Part shown: positions 54,465 through 62,651 of the stretch, in pieces | Numbering within the stretch: the stretch's first letter is position 1 | How the letters are laid out: each line of letters starts with the position of its first letter | Notes under the pieces: model-generated | Databases searched by the model: none | Seen by the model: the letters and a program-made list of their open reading frames with translations, nothing else | What the model was told of the DNA's origin: nothing | DNA from: Sodalis sp. dw_96 | GTDB taxonomy: Bacteria; Pseudomonadota; Gammaproteobacteria; Enterobacterales; Enterobacteriaceae | Length of the DNA: 64,000 nt | NCBI RefSeq assembly: GCF_018449575.1 | Contig: NZ_JAAVUT010000023.1 | Coordinates: 1-64,000 of the forward strand | Reading direction: 5' to 3' | Program-made: the position numbers and the translations under genes

Positions 54465-54530
54465 CGCAATCTTCCTCAATGAACGGGCCGATGCTTTTTA
54501 AGCACCACCTTGCGCGGGGTCCTGGTCCTG

Positions 54531-55118
54531 TCAGGCAAAAAAAGCGGGAATCACATCAGGATCGGTAACATACACCGTTTGCAGGCCGACTATTTTCGCC
54601 CCGGCGATATTATCGGCATTATCGTCGAAGAAAATCGCCTCCGGCGCGGTTACACCCTCCTGCTCCAGCACATAACGATAAATAGCCGGATCGGGTTTGC
54701 GCATGCCCAAATCCTGCGACAAATAGAGTTTATCCACACTTTGCTGTATTTCGGGGTATTGGCTCGGCCAATAACTGCAATGCAGTCGGTTGGTATTGGA
54801 TAAAACCACCACCCGATGGCCCTTTTGCCGCAAAGCCCGGATGATATCGATGACCTCGGTGCGGACACCGGCGAATATCGCCTGCCAGCCGGTGGTGAAT
54901 TGTTCGAAGCTCAGTGCGATGCCCAGTTCGGCGCAAATCTTGGCGGCAAAGGCTTCATCGGTAATGTCGCCCCGCTCATGCTGTTCGAACGCCTCGCCCA
55001 TGACGAACTTCTTTTTCAGGATGGCCAACGGAACGCCGCTTAGCTTGCTCCAGACGCCCAGTACCCGGCCGAAATCGATGTTGATAACGACATTGCCTAA
55101 ATCAAAGATATAAAGCAT
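54531..55118 (-). CDS. yihX: Alpha-D-glucose-1-phosphate phosphatase (HAD family)
   Basis: A 195-aa HAD-like phosphatase equivalent to E. coli YihX, which releases glucose from glucose-1-phosphate. Motif I is DLGNVVINID near residues 6-15 (nucleophile in FDLGN), motif II VVLSNTN near 105, motif III lysine in RKPDP near 145, and motif IV EAIFFDDNADN near 165-175. GGGAGG just upstream of ATG 55118 supports that start. It precedes yihY by 66 bp, likely one operon yihX-yihY-dtd-fabY. Confidence 0.93.
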   Translation of the reverse strand: MLYIFDLGNVVINIDFGRVLGVWSKLSGVPLAILKKKFVMGEAFEQHERGDITDEAFAAKICAELGIALSFEQFTTGWQAIFAGVRTEVIDIIRALRQKGHRVVVLSNTNRLHCSYWPSQYPEIQQSVDKLYLSQDLGMRKPDPAIYRYVLEQEGVTAPEAIFFDDNADNIAGAKIVGLQTVYVTDPDVIPAFFA

Positions 55119-55290
55119 GGCTCCCTCCCTTATCTGCATGGTGTTCTCACTGTAGCGGGAAATAATCCAACTGAACAGTAATCAACATACATTACGACGT
55201 GATGGAGGCTGAGGGAACGGTACCAGGCTTGTCATTGGATGCATCAATTGGGGGACGGGTCGAGGAAGCGTCATTGTGATTATCTATGTC

Positions 55291-55318
55291 ATGGCCTGCC
55301 GCATTGGCAGCAGGCCAT
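55291..55318. terminator. Hairpin downstream of the deoxyribose operon
   Basis: ATGGCCTGC and GCAGGCCAT pair perfectly around a 10-nt loop, 20 bp past the stop of the mutarotase gene. It has no T run on the minus strand, but T-rich DNA follows on the plus strand. Confidence 0.4.
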
Positions 55319-55338
55319 TTAGCGCTTCTTTTATACCC

Positions 55339-56358
55339 TTAGCCGTCGAGGCCGGTGACCACGGTGAATTCCCGCGTTGCCCCCGCGGCCAGATCGATAA
55401 GGGTGCCGGCCTGGCGCGCCGCGATATGCCCCTCGGGACGGCAGGTTCCCGGCAGGATAAACGCCGCCACTTTCTGGTCGCCGTTATACAGGATCCAGCG
55501 GGTCGCGTAATTGAACTGTGAGCTGGAAAACCGAGTAACAAAGCGCGGTCCCGCGTTAGGCCCCTGCATAAAGAATTCCGGCCGCGGGGTGTATTGCGCC
55601 AGGTTATCGGCGAAAAAGACGATTTCCGGATCGTAGAACTGCGGCTGATCCAATCTACCGAACGCCGAGGAATTTCCCGCCAGGGTGGCGGTATAGTCCA
55701 GCCATTGCGGCGTGGGATGCACATGGCCGGGAATGGAAGTGCGCAGTGAAAACGCCTCATCGGGTATATTCTGGCTAAAGGCGGCCCCCGGCAGATAGGC
55801 GTAATTCATATGGCACATATACTGTAGCGGCATCGCCACGCTGGCAAGATTGGTCACCACCATGGTAATGGTCATCAGCGTTTCTCCGGCCGCCAGCCTG
55901 ACCGAAGGGGACGCCAGATAATGATGGCCGAATCCCTTGACGTATTCATACTCACCCCCCAGGGCGACGCTGTCGCCATCCAGCAGCAAATAGGCGCGGT
56001 CCATCGGCGCACAGGGCATTTCACCATGCAGGGGATGCAGGTCTTCGGGGGACGGACAACCGTTGCTCAGCAGGCCGGAATGGAACGCGAAGCAGCCATA
56101 GGTATCCACCACCGACTCGCCCCGCTTCGGCTCGGTAAAGGGATTGGACATTTTTAAGTCATGACCGTCGAACTGCGCATCCCAGATCATCTGGCCGTAA
56201 AAAGGCAACAGGGTGACAAAACCGCGGCTGTTGCGTAGGGTCACCGCTTCAATGCCGGAACGATATTTGAATAACGTAACGCTGAGCTCGGCGCTTTCCA
56301 GTAGACAAACCGGCAGTTCGCTGAACTGATTGCGCTGAAGATGAATGACGGCGGACAT
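55339..56358 (-). CDS. deoM: Aldose 1-epimerase-like protein, probable deoxyribose mutarotase
   Basis: A 339-aa protein of the DUF4432/galactose-mutarotase-like fold. Markers are TLLPFYGQMIWDAQFDG, GCFAFHSGLLSNG with a likely catalytic histidine, LHPLHGEMPCAPMDRAYL and QYMCHMNYAYLP. In Salmonella and some pathogenic E. coli this protein (DeoX/DeoM) lies with a deoxyribokinase and a permease and interconverts deoxyribose anomers. Here it is likewise downstream of the permease and kinase. The symbol rests on operon context plus family; related epimerase-like proteins with other substrates exist. Confidence 0.78.
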   Translation of the reverse strand: MSAVIHLQRNQFSELPVCLLESAELSVTLFKYRSGIEAVTLRNSRGFVTLLPFYGQMIWDAQFDGHDLKMSNPFTEPKRGESVVDTYGCFAFHSGLLSNGCPSPEDLHPLHGEMPCAPMDRAYLLLDGDSVALGGEYEYVKGFGHHYLASPSVRLAAGETLMTITMVVTNLASVAMPLQYMCHMNYAYLPGAAFSQNIPDEAFSLRTSIPGHVHPTPQWLDYTATLAGNSSAFGRLDQPQFYDPEIVFFADNLAQYTPRPEFFMQGPNAGPRFVTRFSSSQFNYATRWILYNGDQKVAAFILPGTCRPEGHIAARQAGTLIDLAAGATREFTVVTGLDG

Positions 56359-56375
56359 AATCGTTTCTCCTGCGG

Positions 56376-57710
56376 TTAAAGTTTGTTATCCATGACTGAA
56401 CGGGCGGGATCGGCCAGCGGTTGATGGTTGCGCAATTCACCCCAGAAATAGAATCCCACGTAGGCGAAACACAGCAGGGAGACGCTGAACGCCTGTTTCA
56501 TCGACCCCAAATGGTCGGAAACAAATCCCTGGATGGCCGGCACCACGGCGGCGCCGACGATGGCCATCACGATAATCGCCCCGGCCACTTCGGTATATTT
56601 GTTATCCACGGTATCCAGCGTACCGGCGTAAATGGTGGCCCAGCAGGGTCCGAACAAGACGCTGACAAACACCGCGGCATACACGGCGGTAAAATTCGGC
56701 ACCATGACGACATAGGCCAGAGTCGCTACCCCCAATATGGAATAGGCGATCAGGACTTTTTGCGGCATAAAACGCGTCATCAGGAAATTGGCGATAAATT
56801 TACCGGCGAAGAAGCACATGAAGCTGTAAATCATGAAGTTGGACGCGTCCCGTTCATTGGCCGCCCCCAGGTTCAACGCCAGACGAATGGTAAACGACCA
56901 TACCGCCACCTGCATCCCCACATAGAGGAACTGGGCGATAATGCCTTTTCTGAAGCGGGCATTGCCGGCCAGATAACGCAGGGTTTCACCCATACCCGGC
57001 GCCGTGGTTTTATGCTTATCCGCTTGGGGCTTGCACTGGGGATAGCGGGTAATGGCGAACAAAACCAATACCACCACCAGCACAATGATCAGGTACTTAT
57101 AGGGTTCCAGGGTGAGTTCCAGCATATTCAGGCGGAATTGGTGCCCCTGTTCCGGCGTCATGGCGGCCAATTGGCGGCTCAGGCTGTCCCCCTGCTGGAA
57201 AACCAGATATTTGCCCAGAACAATGCCCATTAACGCGCCGATGGGGTAAAAGGTCTGGCTGATGTTCAGCCGCAACGTCGCATAGTCGCGATGACCGATC
57301 ATCGAACTGTAGGTATTGGCCGCGGTTTCCAAAAAGCTCAGGCCGATGGCGATGGCGAAAATCGCCGCCAGGAACATGGTGTAGGTGGCCATATGCGATG
57401 CGGGATAGAACAGGACGCAGCCGATGATATACAGCGACAGGCCCGACATAATGGCCACTTTGTAGCTGGTTTTGCGAATCACCATCGAGGCCGGAATCGC
57501 AATCAGGAAGTAACCGCCGTAAAACGCGCTTTGTACCAGCGCGCTGGCGAAATCGCTTAAGGCAAACACCGTTTTGAATTGGGTTATCAAGATATCGTTT
57601 AAACTGGCCGCGCAACCCCATAAAGGAAACAGGCAGGACAACAGGATAAACTGAAACAGCGGTGTTTTATTCAGATAGCCGTCAGGCATTTGTACCGTAT
57701 TGTGGTGCAT
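56376..57710 (-). CDS. deoP: MFS sugar:H+ symporter, FucP family, probable deoxyribose permease
   Basis: A 444-aa inner-membrane carrier with 12 predicted segments. LSCLFPLWGCAASLNDILITQFK and SAFYGGYFLIAIPASMVIRKTSYK are the FucP-type N-terminal motifs, with GLSFLETAANTYSSMIG and GPCWATIYAGTLD later. The ATG at 57710 has AGGA nine bases upstream; the longer frame is inside the kinase gene. It lies 4 bp after the kinase. In the Salmonella deoQKPX locus the permease DeoP belongs to the same family, hence deoxyribose as the likely substrate. Confidence 0.8.
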   Translation of the reverse strand: MHHNTVQMPDGYLNKTPLFQFILLSCLFPLWGCAASLNDILITQFKTVFALSDFASALVQSAFYGGYFLIAIPASMVIRKTSYKVAIMSGLSLYIIGCVLFYPASHMATYTMFLAAIFAIAIGLSFLETAANTYSSMIGHRDYATLRLNISQTFYPIGALMGIVLGKYLVFQQGDSLSRQLAAMTPEQGHQFRLNMLELTLEPYKYLIIVLVVVLVLFAITRYPQCKPQADKHKTTAPGMGETLRYLAGNARFRKGIIAQFLYVGMQVAVWSFTIRLALNLGAANERDASNFMIYSFMCFFAGKFIANFLMTRFMPQKVLIAYSILGVATLAYVVMVPNFTAVYAAVFVSVLFGPCWATIYAGTLDTVDNKYTEVAGAIIVMAIVGAAVVPAIQGFVSDHLGSMKQAFSVSLLCFAYVGFYFWGELRNHQPLADPARSVMDNKL

Positions 57711-57714
57711 GATG

Positions 57715-58641
57715 TTATTCCTGATGTAAGGTGGCAAGGAAATCATGAAACTGGGCGGCATCGGCATAGGAGCGCTGGGTGCCCTTGCCCTGGACGCTGT
57801 ATGCGGCATAGGCCGAGGCATATTTCATGGCGTGTTTCACATCGCCGTCGCCGACGTAGTAATGGGCAAAACAGCCGATAAAGGCATCCCCCGCGCCGCT
57901 GGTATCCACGGCGCGTACCGGTACCGCATCCACCCGGTGGACGCTGTCGCCCGTCAGCCACATCGAGCCGCGATGCCCCATGGTGATGATCAGGTTTTTC
58001 AGTCCCCGGGAGAGTAAAGAACGGCCGGCGGCAAGGATATTCGCTTCGCTGTCCACCGCCATGCCGGTGAGGATCTCCAGCTCCGTTTCATTGGGCATAA
58101 AAAAATCGCACTGGCAGGCATAAGCGATATCCAGCTCGCGGCTGGCCGGCGCCGGATTAAGAATCACCGGCACATGAAGCTGCCGGGCGACGTCAATGGC
58201 GTGATACACCGTCGCCAACGGGATTTCCAATTGCAGGATAATCAGCTTGCAGGCCTTAAGCCGTTCCGCCGCCCGGTCGATATCCGCCGCCGCCAGATGG
58301 TTATTGGCGCCTTTGATGATCAGGATGCGATTATGTGAATCCCGATCAACAAAAATCGGCGCCACCCCGCTGGACACCCCCTGAACCTTTTCCACATAAC
58401 GGGTATCGACGTCGTACCGACGCAGATTTTTGATCGTATTGTCGGCGAACAGGTCGTCTCCGACCTTGCTGACCATCATCACGCCGGCACCCAGTTTGGC
58501 CGCCGCCACCGCCTGGTTGGCACCTTTACCACCGCAACCTATCTCAAAATCCGGGGCTTCAAGCGTCTCCCCCGTTTTCGGCATCTCGGTGATATAGGTA
58601 ATCAGATCCACCATGTTGGAACCAATAACCGCTATATCCAT
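57715..58641 (-). CDS. deoK: PfkB-family sugar kinase, probable deoxyribokinase
   Basis: A 308-aa ribokinase-like enzyme. Opening IAVIGSNMVDLITYITEMPKTGETL and GGKGANQAVAAAKLG near residues 37-52 are PfkB signature 1; AVDTSGAGDAFIGCFAHY near 250-267 is signature 2 with the catalytic aspartate. Ribokinase and deoxyribokinase are hard to separate by eye. The context (mutarotase, FucP-type permease, divergent deoC and deoR) favours 2-deoxy-D-ribose, giving deoxyribose-5-phosphate for DeoC. The first gene of the minus-strand operon. Confidence 0.82.
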   Translation of the reverse strand: MDIAVIGSNMVDLITYITEMPKTGETLEAPDFEIGCGGKGANQAVAAAKLGAGVMMVSKVGDDLFADNTIKNLRRYDVDTRYVEKVQGVSSGVAPIFVDRDSHNRILIIKGANNHLAAADIDRAAERLKACKLIILQLEIPLATVYHAIDVARQLHVPVILNPAPASRELDIAYACQCDFFMPNETELEILTGMAVDSEANILAAGRSLLSRGLKNLIITMGHRGSMWLTGDSVHRVDAVPVRAVDTSGAGDAFIGCFAHYYVGDGDVKHAMKYASAYAAYSVQGKGTQRSYADAAQFHDFLATLHQE

Positions 58642-58676
58642 TGTCTTTCGCCCTCTGATGTTTTCATAGCATTCAA

Positions 58677-58692
58677 TGTTACTATGCTAACA
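58677..58692. promoter_or_regulatory. DeoR operator in the divergent deo promoter
   Basis: TGTTACTATGCTAACA has the same architecture as the E. coli DeoR site (TGTTA-N6-TAACA, 16 bp). It sits 36 bp before the kinase start and about 140 bp before deoC, and deoR itself is the next gene after deoC. DeoR represses until deoxyribose-5-phosphate is present. Confidence 0.75.
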
Positions 58693-58706
58693 TTAGCAAT
58701 GCATAA

Positions 58707-58719
58707 ATGTTAATAACAT
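58707..58719. promoter_or_regulatory. Second DeoR-like palindrome
   Basis: ATGTTAATAACAT is a perfect 13-bp palindrome with the same ATGTTA/TAACAT half sites but only one central base. It may be a second, differently spaced DeoR contact, or an unrelated site. DeoR is known to use several operators and loop DNA. Confidence 0.45.
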
Positions 58720-58732
58720 GACATCTATCACA
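58717..58732. promoter_or_regulatory. Candidate CRP site
   Basis: CATGA-N6-TCACA has one perfect and one 3-of-5 half site of the CRP consensus (TGTGA-N6-TCACA). Catabolite control of deoxyribose use is expected. Weak match. Confidence 0.35.
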
Positions 58733-58828
58733 TCTCATGAGAAAAATTTATGGGACAAACGGCTATATAACGGTGTTATTTAATGTTATTATTTTCACAT
58801 TAACATCTTCCCTAACGAGGACGCAGTA

Positions 58829-59506
58829 ATGACCAAAACTGAAATCGACTTCCCACGTTATATCGATCACACCTTACTGGCGATGGATGCCACCGAAGCG
58901 CAAATCGCCACCTTATGCGACGAAGCGAAGCAATATGGCTTTTATGCGGTCTGCGTTAACTCCGGTTATGTGCCGTTTGCCGCCGATGCGCTGCGGGGAA
59001 CCGAAGTAAAAGTATGTTCGGTGGTCGGTTTCCCCCTGGGAGCCGGCCTAACCGCCGCCAAGGCTTTTGAAGCAAAAGCGGCCATTGAAGCCGGGGCCGG
59101 TGAAATCGATATGGTGATAAATGTCGGCTGGCTGAAAAGCGGTAAAATCGATGCGGTAACCGCTGATATACGGGCGGTGCACCAGGTTTGCGCCGCCATA
59201 CCATTGAAGGTAATATTGGAAACCTGCCTGTTGAGCGAACAGCAAATCGTGCAAGTTTGCCAGATTTGTCGCGAACTTAAGGTGGCTTTTGTAAAAACGT
59301 CCACGGGTTTCAGCACCGGCGGAGCCCGGGAGCAGGACGTCAAACTGATGCGGCAGACCGTGGGTTCGGAAGTGGGCGTCAAGGCATCCGGCGCGGTTCG
59401 CGATCGCCTGACCGCACAAACCATGATCCTGGCCGGAGCCACCCGTATCGGCACCAGTTCCGGGGTGAGCATTGTGACGGGCGCGGCGCCCAGCGGAAAA
59501 TATTGA
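58829..59506 (+). CDS. deoC: Deoxyribose-phosphate aldolase
   Basis: A 225-aa class I aldolase that splits 2-deoxyribose-5-phosphate into glyceraldehyde-3-phosphate and acetaldehyde. The Schiff-base lysine is in [15 protein letters not shown] near residue 158, and the proton-relay lysine is in [11 protein letters not shown] near 187; [10 protein letters not shown] is also diagnostic. It is of the shorter type (about 220 aa) rather than the 259-aa E. coli DeoC, so it may be a second, dedicated copy acquired with the locus. GAGG eight bases before the ATG. It is divergent from deoK and 45 bp ahead of deoR. Confidence 0.95.
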   Translation: MTKTEIDFPRYIDHTLLAMDATEAQIATLCDEAKQYGFYAVCVNSGYVPFAADALRGTEVKVCSVVGFPLGAGLTAAKAFEAKAAIEAGAGEIDMVINVGWLKSGKIDAVTADIRAVHQVCAAIPLKVILETCLLSEQQIVQVCQICRELKVAFVKTSTGFSTGGAREQDVKLMRQTVGSEVGVKASGAVRDRLTAQTMILAGATRIGTSSGVSIVTGAAPSGKY

Positions 59507-59551
59507 CCGATTAATCCGACGGACATTGGATGACTTGACGCAGGGTAAATT

Positions 59552-60325
59552 ATGGAAACGCGGCGCGAAGACAGGATCAACAAGCTGGTACAAGCTTTAA
59601 AGCGGGAAGATAAAATTCATCTGAAAGATGCCGCCGTCCTGTTGGGTGTATCGGAAATGACCATCCGCCGCGATCTGAGCGCCGAGCATGCACAGGTGGT
59701 TCTGCTGGGGGGATATGTCGTCAACGATCCTAAAAACAGCTCGGTCACCCACTATTTTGTGTCGGACCAAAAAGCCAAGCACGTTAAAGAAAAAAGTATT
59801 GCCGGCCGTCTGGCGGCCCAGATGATTGAAAAAGACGACACGGTGTTTTTCGATTGCGGAACCACTACGCCGTTCATTATTGACGCAATCAGTCAGGATC
59901 TGGCTTTTACCGCTGTTTGTTATTCCCTCAATACGTTCTTGGCGCTGCAGGATTTGCCCAACTGCAAGGTCATCCTGTGCGGCGGTGAATTTCACCCGGC
60001 CAACTGCATCTTCACCCCGCTGACCCAATATTCCATTTTGGATAATATCTGCCCCGACAAGGCGTTTATTTCCGCCGCAGGGATAGATATCCATAACGGC
60101 GCCACCTGCTTTAATTTTGATGAACTCACCATGAAGCATCGCGCGTTATCCCTATCGCAACAAGGGATTCTGGTGGCCGATCGCAGCAAGTTCGACAATA
60201 TCAAACCCGCCTGCATCGGTGCCCTGACCCTGTTCGATACCCTGATTACCGATGAGTCACCCCCGCGCAAATTCCACGACTACTGCCAGCAGCACAATAT
60301 CGCCTTGGTCTATCAACCGGACTGA
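59552..60325 (+). CDS. deoR: DeoR repressor
   Basis: A 257-aa DeoR-family repressor that closely follows E. coli DeoR itself: METRREDRINKLVQALKREDKIHLKDAAVLLGVSEMTIRRDL in the winged HTH, then VVLLGGYVV, FFDCGTTTPFIIDAI and FTAVCYSLNTFLALQ, the sugar-phosphate sensing pocket. Deoxyribose-5-phosphate is the known inducer. AGGG six bases upstream of the ATG. Genomic clustering with deoC and the catabolic genes, plus the operator at 58677, supports local autoregulation. In E. coli deoR is far from the deo operon. Confidence 0.92.
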   Translation: METRREDRINKLVQALKREDKIHLKDAAVLLGVSEMTIRRDLSAEHAQVVLLGGYVVNDPKNSSVTHYFVSDQKAKHVKEKSIAGRLAAQMIEKDDTVFFDCGTTTPFIIDAISQDLAFTAVCYSLNTFLALQDLPNCKVILCGGEFHPANCIFTPLTQYSILDNICPDKAFISAAGIDIHNGATCFNFDELTMKHRALSLSQQGILVADRSKFDNIKPACIGALTLFDTLITDESPPRKFHDYCQQHNIALVYQPD

Positions 60326-60404
60326 GCGCCACACGGCACGCTGGGCCCGCCAACGACGAAGCTGAACCGAACGTGTTCAAGGGAGAGCGCACAAATTTTT
60401 CGAC

Positions 60405-60435
60405 AAAAAAATACCGGTCCATCTACATGGACCGG
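60405..60435 (-). terminator. Rho-independent terminator of typA
   Basis: On the minus strand CCGGTCCAT and ATGGACCGG form a perfect 9-bp stem with a 4-nt loop, followed by T-A-T7. It starts 26 bp past the typA stop. Confidence 0.9.
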
Positions 60436-60460
60436 CATCTAGCATTGACGAGCGGAAAAA

Positions 60461-62284
60461 TCAGCCTTCTTTACTGGAACGATTGGCACGCTTACGATCG
60501 TTTTCGGTCAAACCACGTTTACGCAACCGGATGGAATGGGGGGTCACTTCCACCAGTTCATCATCATCGATAAATTCCAGCGCCTGCTCCAACGACAGCG
60601 TGATCGCCGTCACCAGCGTGGTGGCTTCATCGGTCCCTGAAGCGCGCATGTTGGTTAACTTCTTGCCGGTCAGGCAGTTGACGGTCAAATCATTGGAACG
60701 GGTATGAATACCGATAATCTGGCCTTCATAGACTTCCGCCCCATGGCCCAGGAACAGGCGACCGCGATCCTGCAGGCTGTAAAGGGCATAAGCCACCGCT
60801 TTACCCTGACCGTTTGAAATCATCACGCCGTTCTGCCGCTGACCGATTTCACCCGGACGCACATCGTCATAATGACTGAACGAGGAATAAAGCAGGCCGG
60901 TGCCGGAGGTCATGGTCAGGAACTCGGTACGAAAACCAATCAGTCCCCGGCTTGGGATAATGTAATCGAGACGGATACGACCCTTGCCGTCCGGCAGCAT
61001 ATCGCGCATCTCGCCTTTACGCATGCCCATCGCTTCCATCACCGGGCCCTGGTTCTTCTCTTCAATATCCAGGGTAACCTGTTCGAACGGCTCCTGTTTT
61101 TTACCATCAACGGTACGGTAGATAACTTTCGGACGGGAAACGCCGATTTCAAAACCTTCACGGCGCATATTCTCGATCAGCACCGAAAGATGCAGCTCGC
61201 CGCGGCCCGATACCAGGAAGGTATCCGGGTCTTCGGTTTCTTCAACCCGCAGCGCCACATTATGCACCAGCTCTTTGTTCAGGCGTTCCAGGATCTGGCG
61301 CGACGTCACATACTTGCCTTCTTTGCCGCAGAACGGCGAGGTGTTAACCCCAAAGGACATGGAGACGGTGGGTTCGTCGACGGTCAACGGCGGCAGCGCT
61401 TCAACCTGGGCCGGATCGCAGATGGTGTCGGAGATATTCAGCTCTCCCAGACCGGTCAGGGCGATGATATCCCCCGCTTCCGCCAGTTTGGACTCGATAC
61501 GCTGCAGGCCCATATGGCCCAGCACCTGGCCCACTTTGCCGTTGCGACGCTTGCCTTCGTGGTCGATGATAGTCACTGCCTGGTTCGGTTTGACCGAACC
61601 GCGTTTGATACGGCCGATACCGATAACGCCGACATAACTGTTGTAATCGAGCTGGGAGATTTGCATCTGGAACGCACCGTCGCTATCGACGTTGGGCGCT
61701 TCGACATTCTTCACGATCGACTCGAACAGCGGCGTCATATCATCGGCCATATTTTCATGTTCATAGCCGGCGACCCCGTTTAACGCGGAGGCATATATGA
61801 TCGGAAAATCCAGTTGCTCATCGGTTGCGCCGAGGTTCACAAATAAATCGAACACCTGATCCACTACCCAATCCGGGCGGGCGCCGGGCCGGTCTACTTT
61901 GTTGATGACCACAATAGGTTTCAGCCCGTAAGCAAACGCTTTCTGGGTAACGAAACGGGTTTGCGGCATGGGCCCGTCCATGGCGTCCACCAGCAGCAGC
62001 ACCGAGTCCACCATGGACATGACGCGCTCGACCTCACCGCCGAAATCGGCATGTCCGGGGGTATCAACGATATTGATACGGTACTCGTGCCAATTGATAG
62101 CGGTGTTTTTCGCGAGGATGGTAATTCCCCGTTCTTTCTCCAAATCGTTGGAGTCCATCACGCGTTCGGTGGCGTCATTGCGGTCACCCAATGTTCCGGA
62201 TTGTTGCAACAGCTTATCGACCAGGGTGGTTTTCCCATGGTCGACGTGCGCGATGATGGCGATGTTACGCAAATTTTCGATCAC
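60461..62284 (-). CDS. typA: Ribosome-associated GTPase TypA/BipA
   Basis: A 607-aa translational GTPase that helps late 50S ribosome assembly, notably at low temperature. G1 [10 protein letters not shown] is at residues ~11-20, G2 ERGITI near 50, G3 DTPGHADFG near 73, G4 NKVDRPGA near 128. The C-terminal BipA-specific region ([38 protein letters not shown]) is present. It begins with GTG, with GAGG a suitable distance upstream. It is divergent from glnA, as in E. coli. Confidence 0.97.
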   Translation of the reverse strand: MIENLRNIAIIAHVDHGKTTLVDKLLQQSGTLGDRNDATERVMDSNDLEKERGITILAKNTAINWHEYRINIVDTPGHADFGGEVERVMSMVDSVLLLVDAMDGPMPQTRFVTQKAFAYGLKPIVVINKVDRPGARPDWVVDQVFDLFVNLGATDEQLDFPIIYASALNGVAGYEHENMADDMTPLFESIVKNVEAPNVDSDGAFQMQISQLDYNSYVGVIGIGRIKRGSVKPNQAVTIIDHEGKRRNGKVGQVLGHMGLQRIESKLAEAGDIIALTGLGELNISDTICDPAQVEALPPLTVDEPTVSMSFGVNTSPFCGKEGKYVTSRQILERLNKELVHNVALRVEETEDPDTFLVSGRGELHLSVLIENMRREGFEIGVSRPKVIYRTVDGKKQEPFEQVTLDIEEKNQGPVMEAMGMRKGEMRDMLPDGKGRIRLDYIIPSRGLIGFRTEFLTMTSGTGLLYSSFSHYDDVRPGEIGQRQNGVMISNGQGKAVAYALYSLQDRGRLFLGHGAEVYEGQIIGIHTRSNDLTVNCLTGKKLTNMRASGTDEATTLVTAITLSLEQALEFIDDDELVEVTPHSIRLRKRGLTENDRKRANRSSKEG

Positions 62285-62432
62285 AACTTTGCCTCAGGCA
62301 TTAGAAATAGCGCGTTATTGTACACGTAATAGGCGAGGGACTAAACAAGATCGCGCTGTTCTCTGCATTTGCGTCATTTTCAGCGCCTTGTCATCCCTTT
62401 ATCAGTGCAATGTTTCAACTATTCGCATACAT

Positions 62433-62448
62433 TGCACCAAAATAGTGC
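62433..62448. promoter_or_regulatory. NtrC enhancer site 1 of glnA
   Basis: TGCACCAAAATAGTGC matches the NtrC consensus (TGCACCA-N3-TGGTGCA type) and is centred about 141 bp upstream of the inferred glnAp2 start, as in E. coli. Confidence 0.85.
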
Positions 62449-62464
62449 CCACCCAGCGCACAAA

Positions 62465-62480
62465 TGCACTAAAATAGCAC
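62465..62480. promoter_or_regulatory. NtrC enhancer site 2 of glnA
   Basis: TGCACTAAAATAGCAC is a second NtrC site centred about 109 bp upstream of the inferred glnAp2 start. The 32-bp spacing to site 1 places the two dimers on the same face of the DNA. A further half site (TGGTGCA) occurs near 62494. Confidence 0.83.
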
Positions 62481-62555
62481 TATCCCCCCAATCTGGTGCA
62501 GCTCGGTAGCCGGTAAAAGGCCGCAATCCGGCGCCTCACATAATTTTAGCAATGT

Positions 62556-62571
62556 TGGCACAGTTTTAGCT
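62556..62571 (+). promoter_or_regulatory. Sigma-54 promoter of glnA (glnAp2)
   Basis: TTGGCACAGTTTTAGCT-type sequence with GG at -24 (62557-62558) and GC at -12 (62569-62570), ten bases apart, as needed for RpoN. Transcription should start near 62582. It is activated by phosphorylated NtrC under nitrogen limitation. Confidence 0.87.
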
Positions 62572-62651
62572 TTAGTCTAGTTAAGTTTAAAATATCCAAT
62601 CGATTCGATTTCGTTCCACGACGACAATGGCACATCCGGGAGAATATAAGT

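Larger units (their letters stand above)
62285..62651. promoter_or_regulatory. Divergent typA-glnA control region
   Basis: 367 bp holding the typA promoter on the left, and on the right the NtrC enhancer sites and the sigma-54 promoter of glnA (listed separately). The layout is that of the E. coli glnA control region, with a sigma-70 promoter (glnAp1) probably near the NtrC sites, which I could not place with confidence. Confidence 0.7.

Noticed and set aside
60872-61783. 303-codon open frame opposite typA
   Set aside because: Antisense to a conserved GTPase; no motif or start signal.
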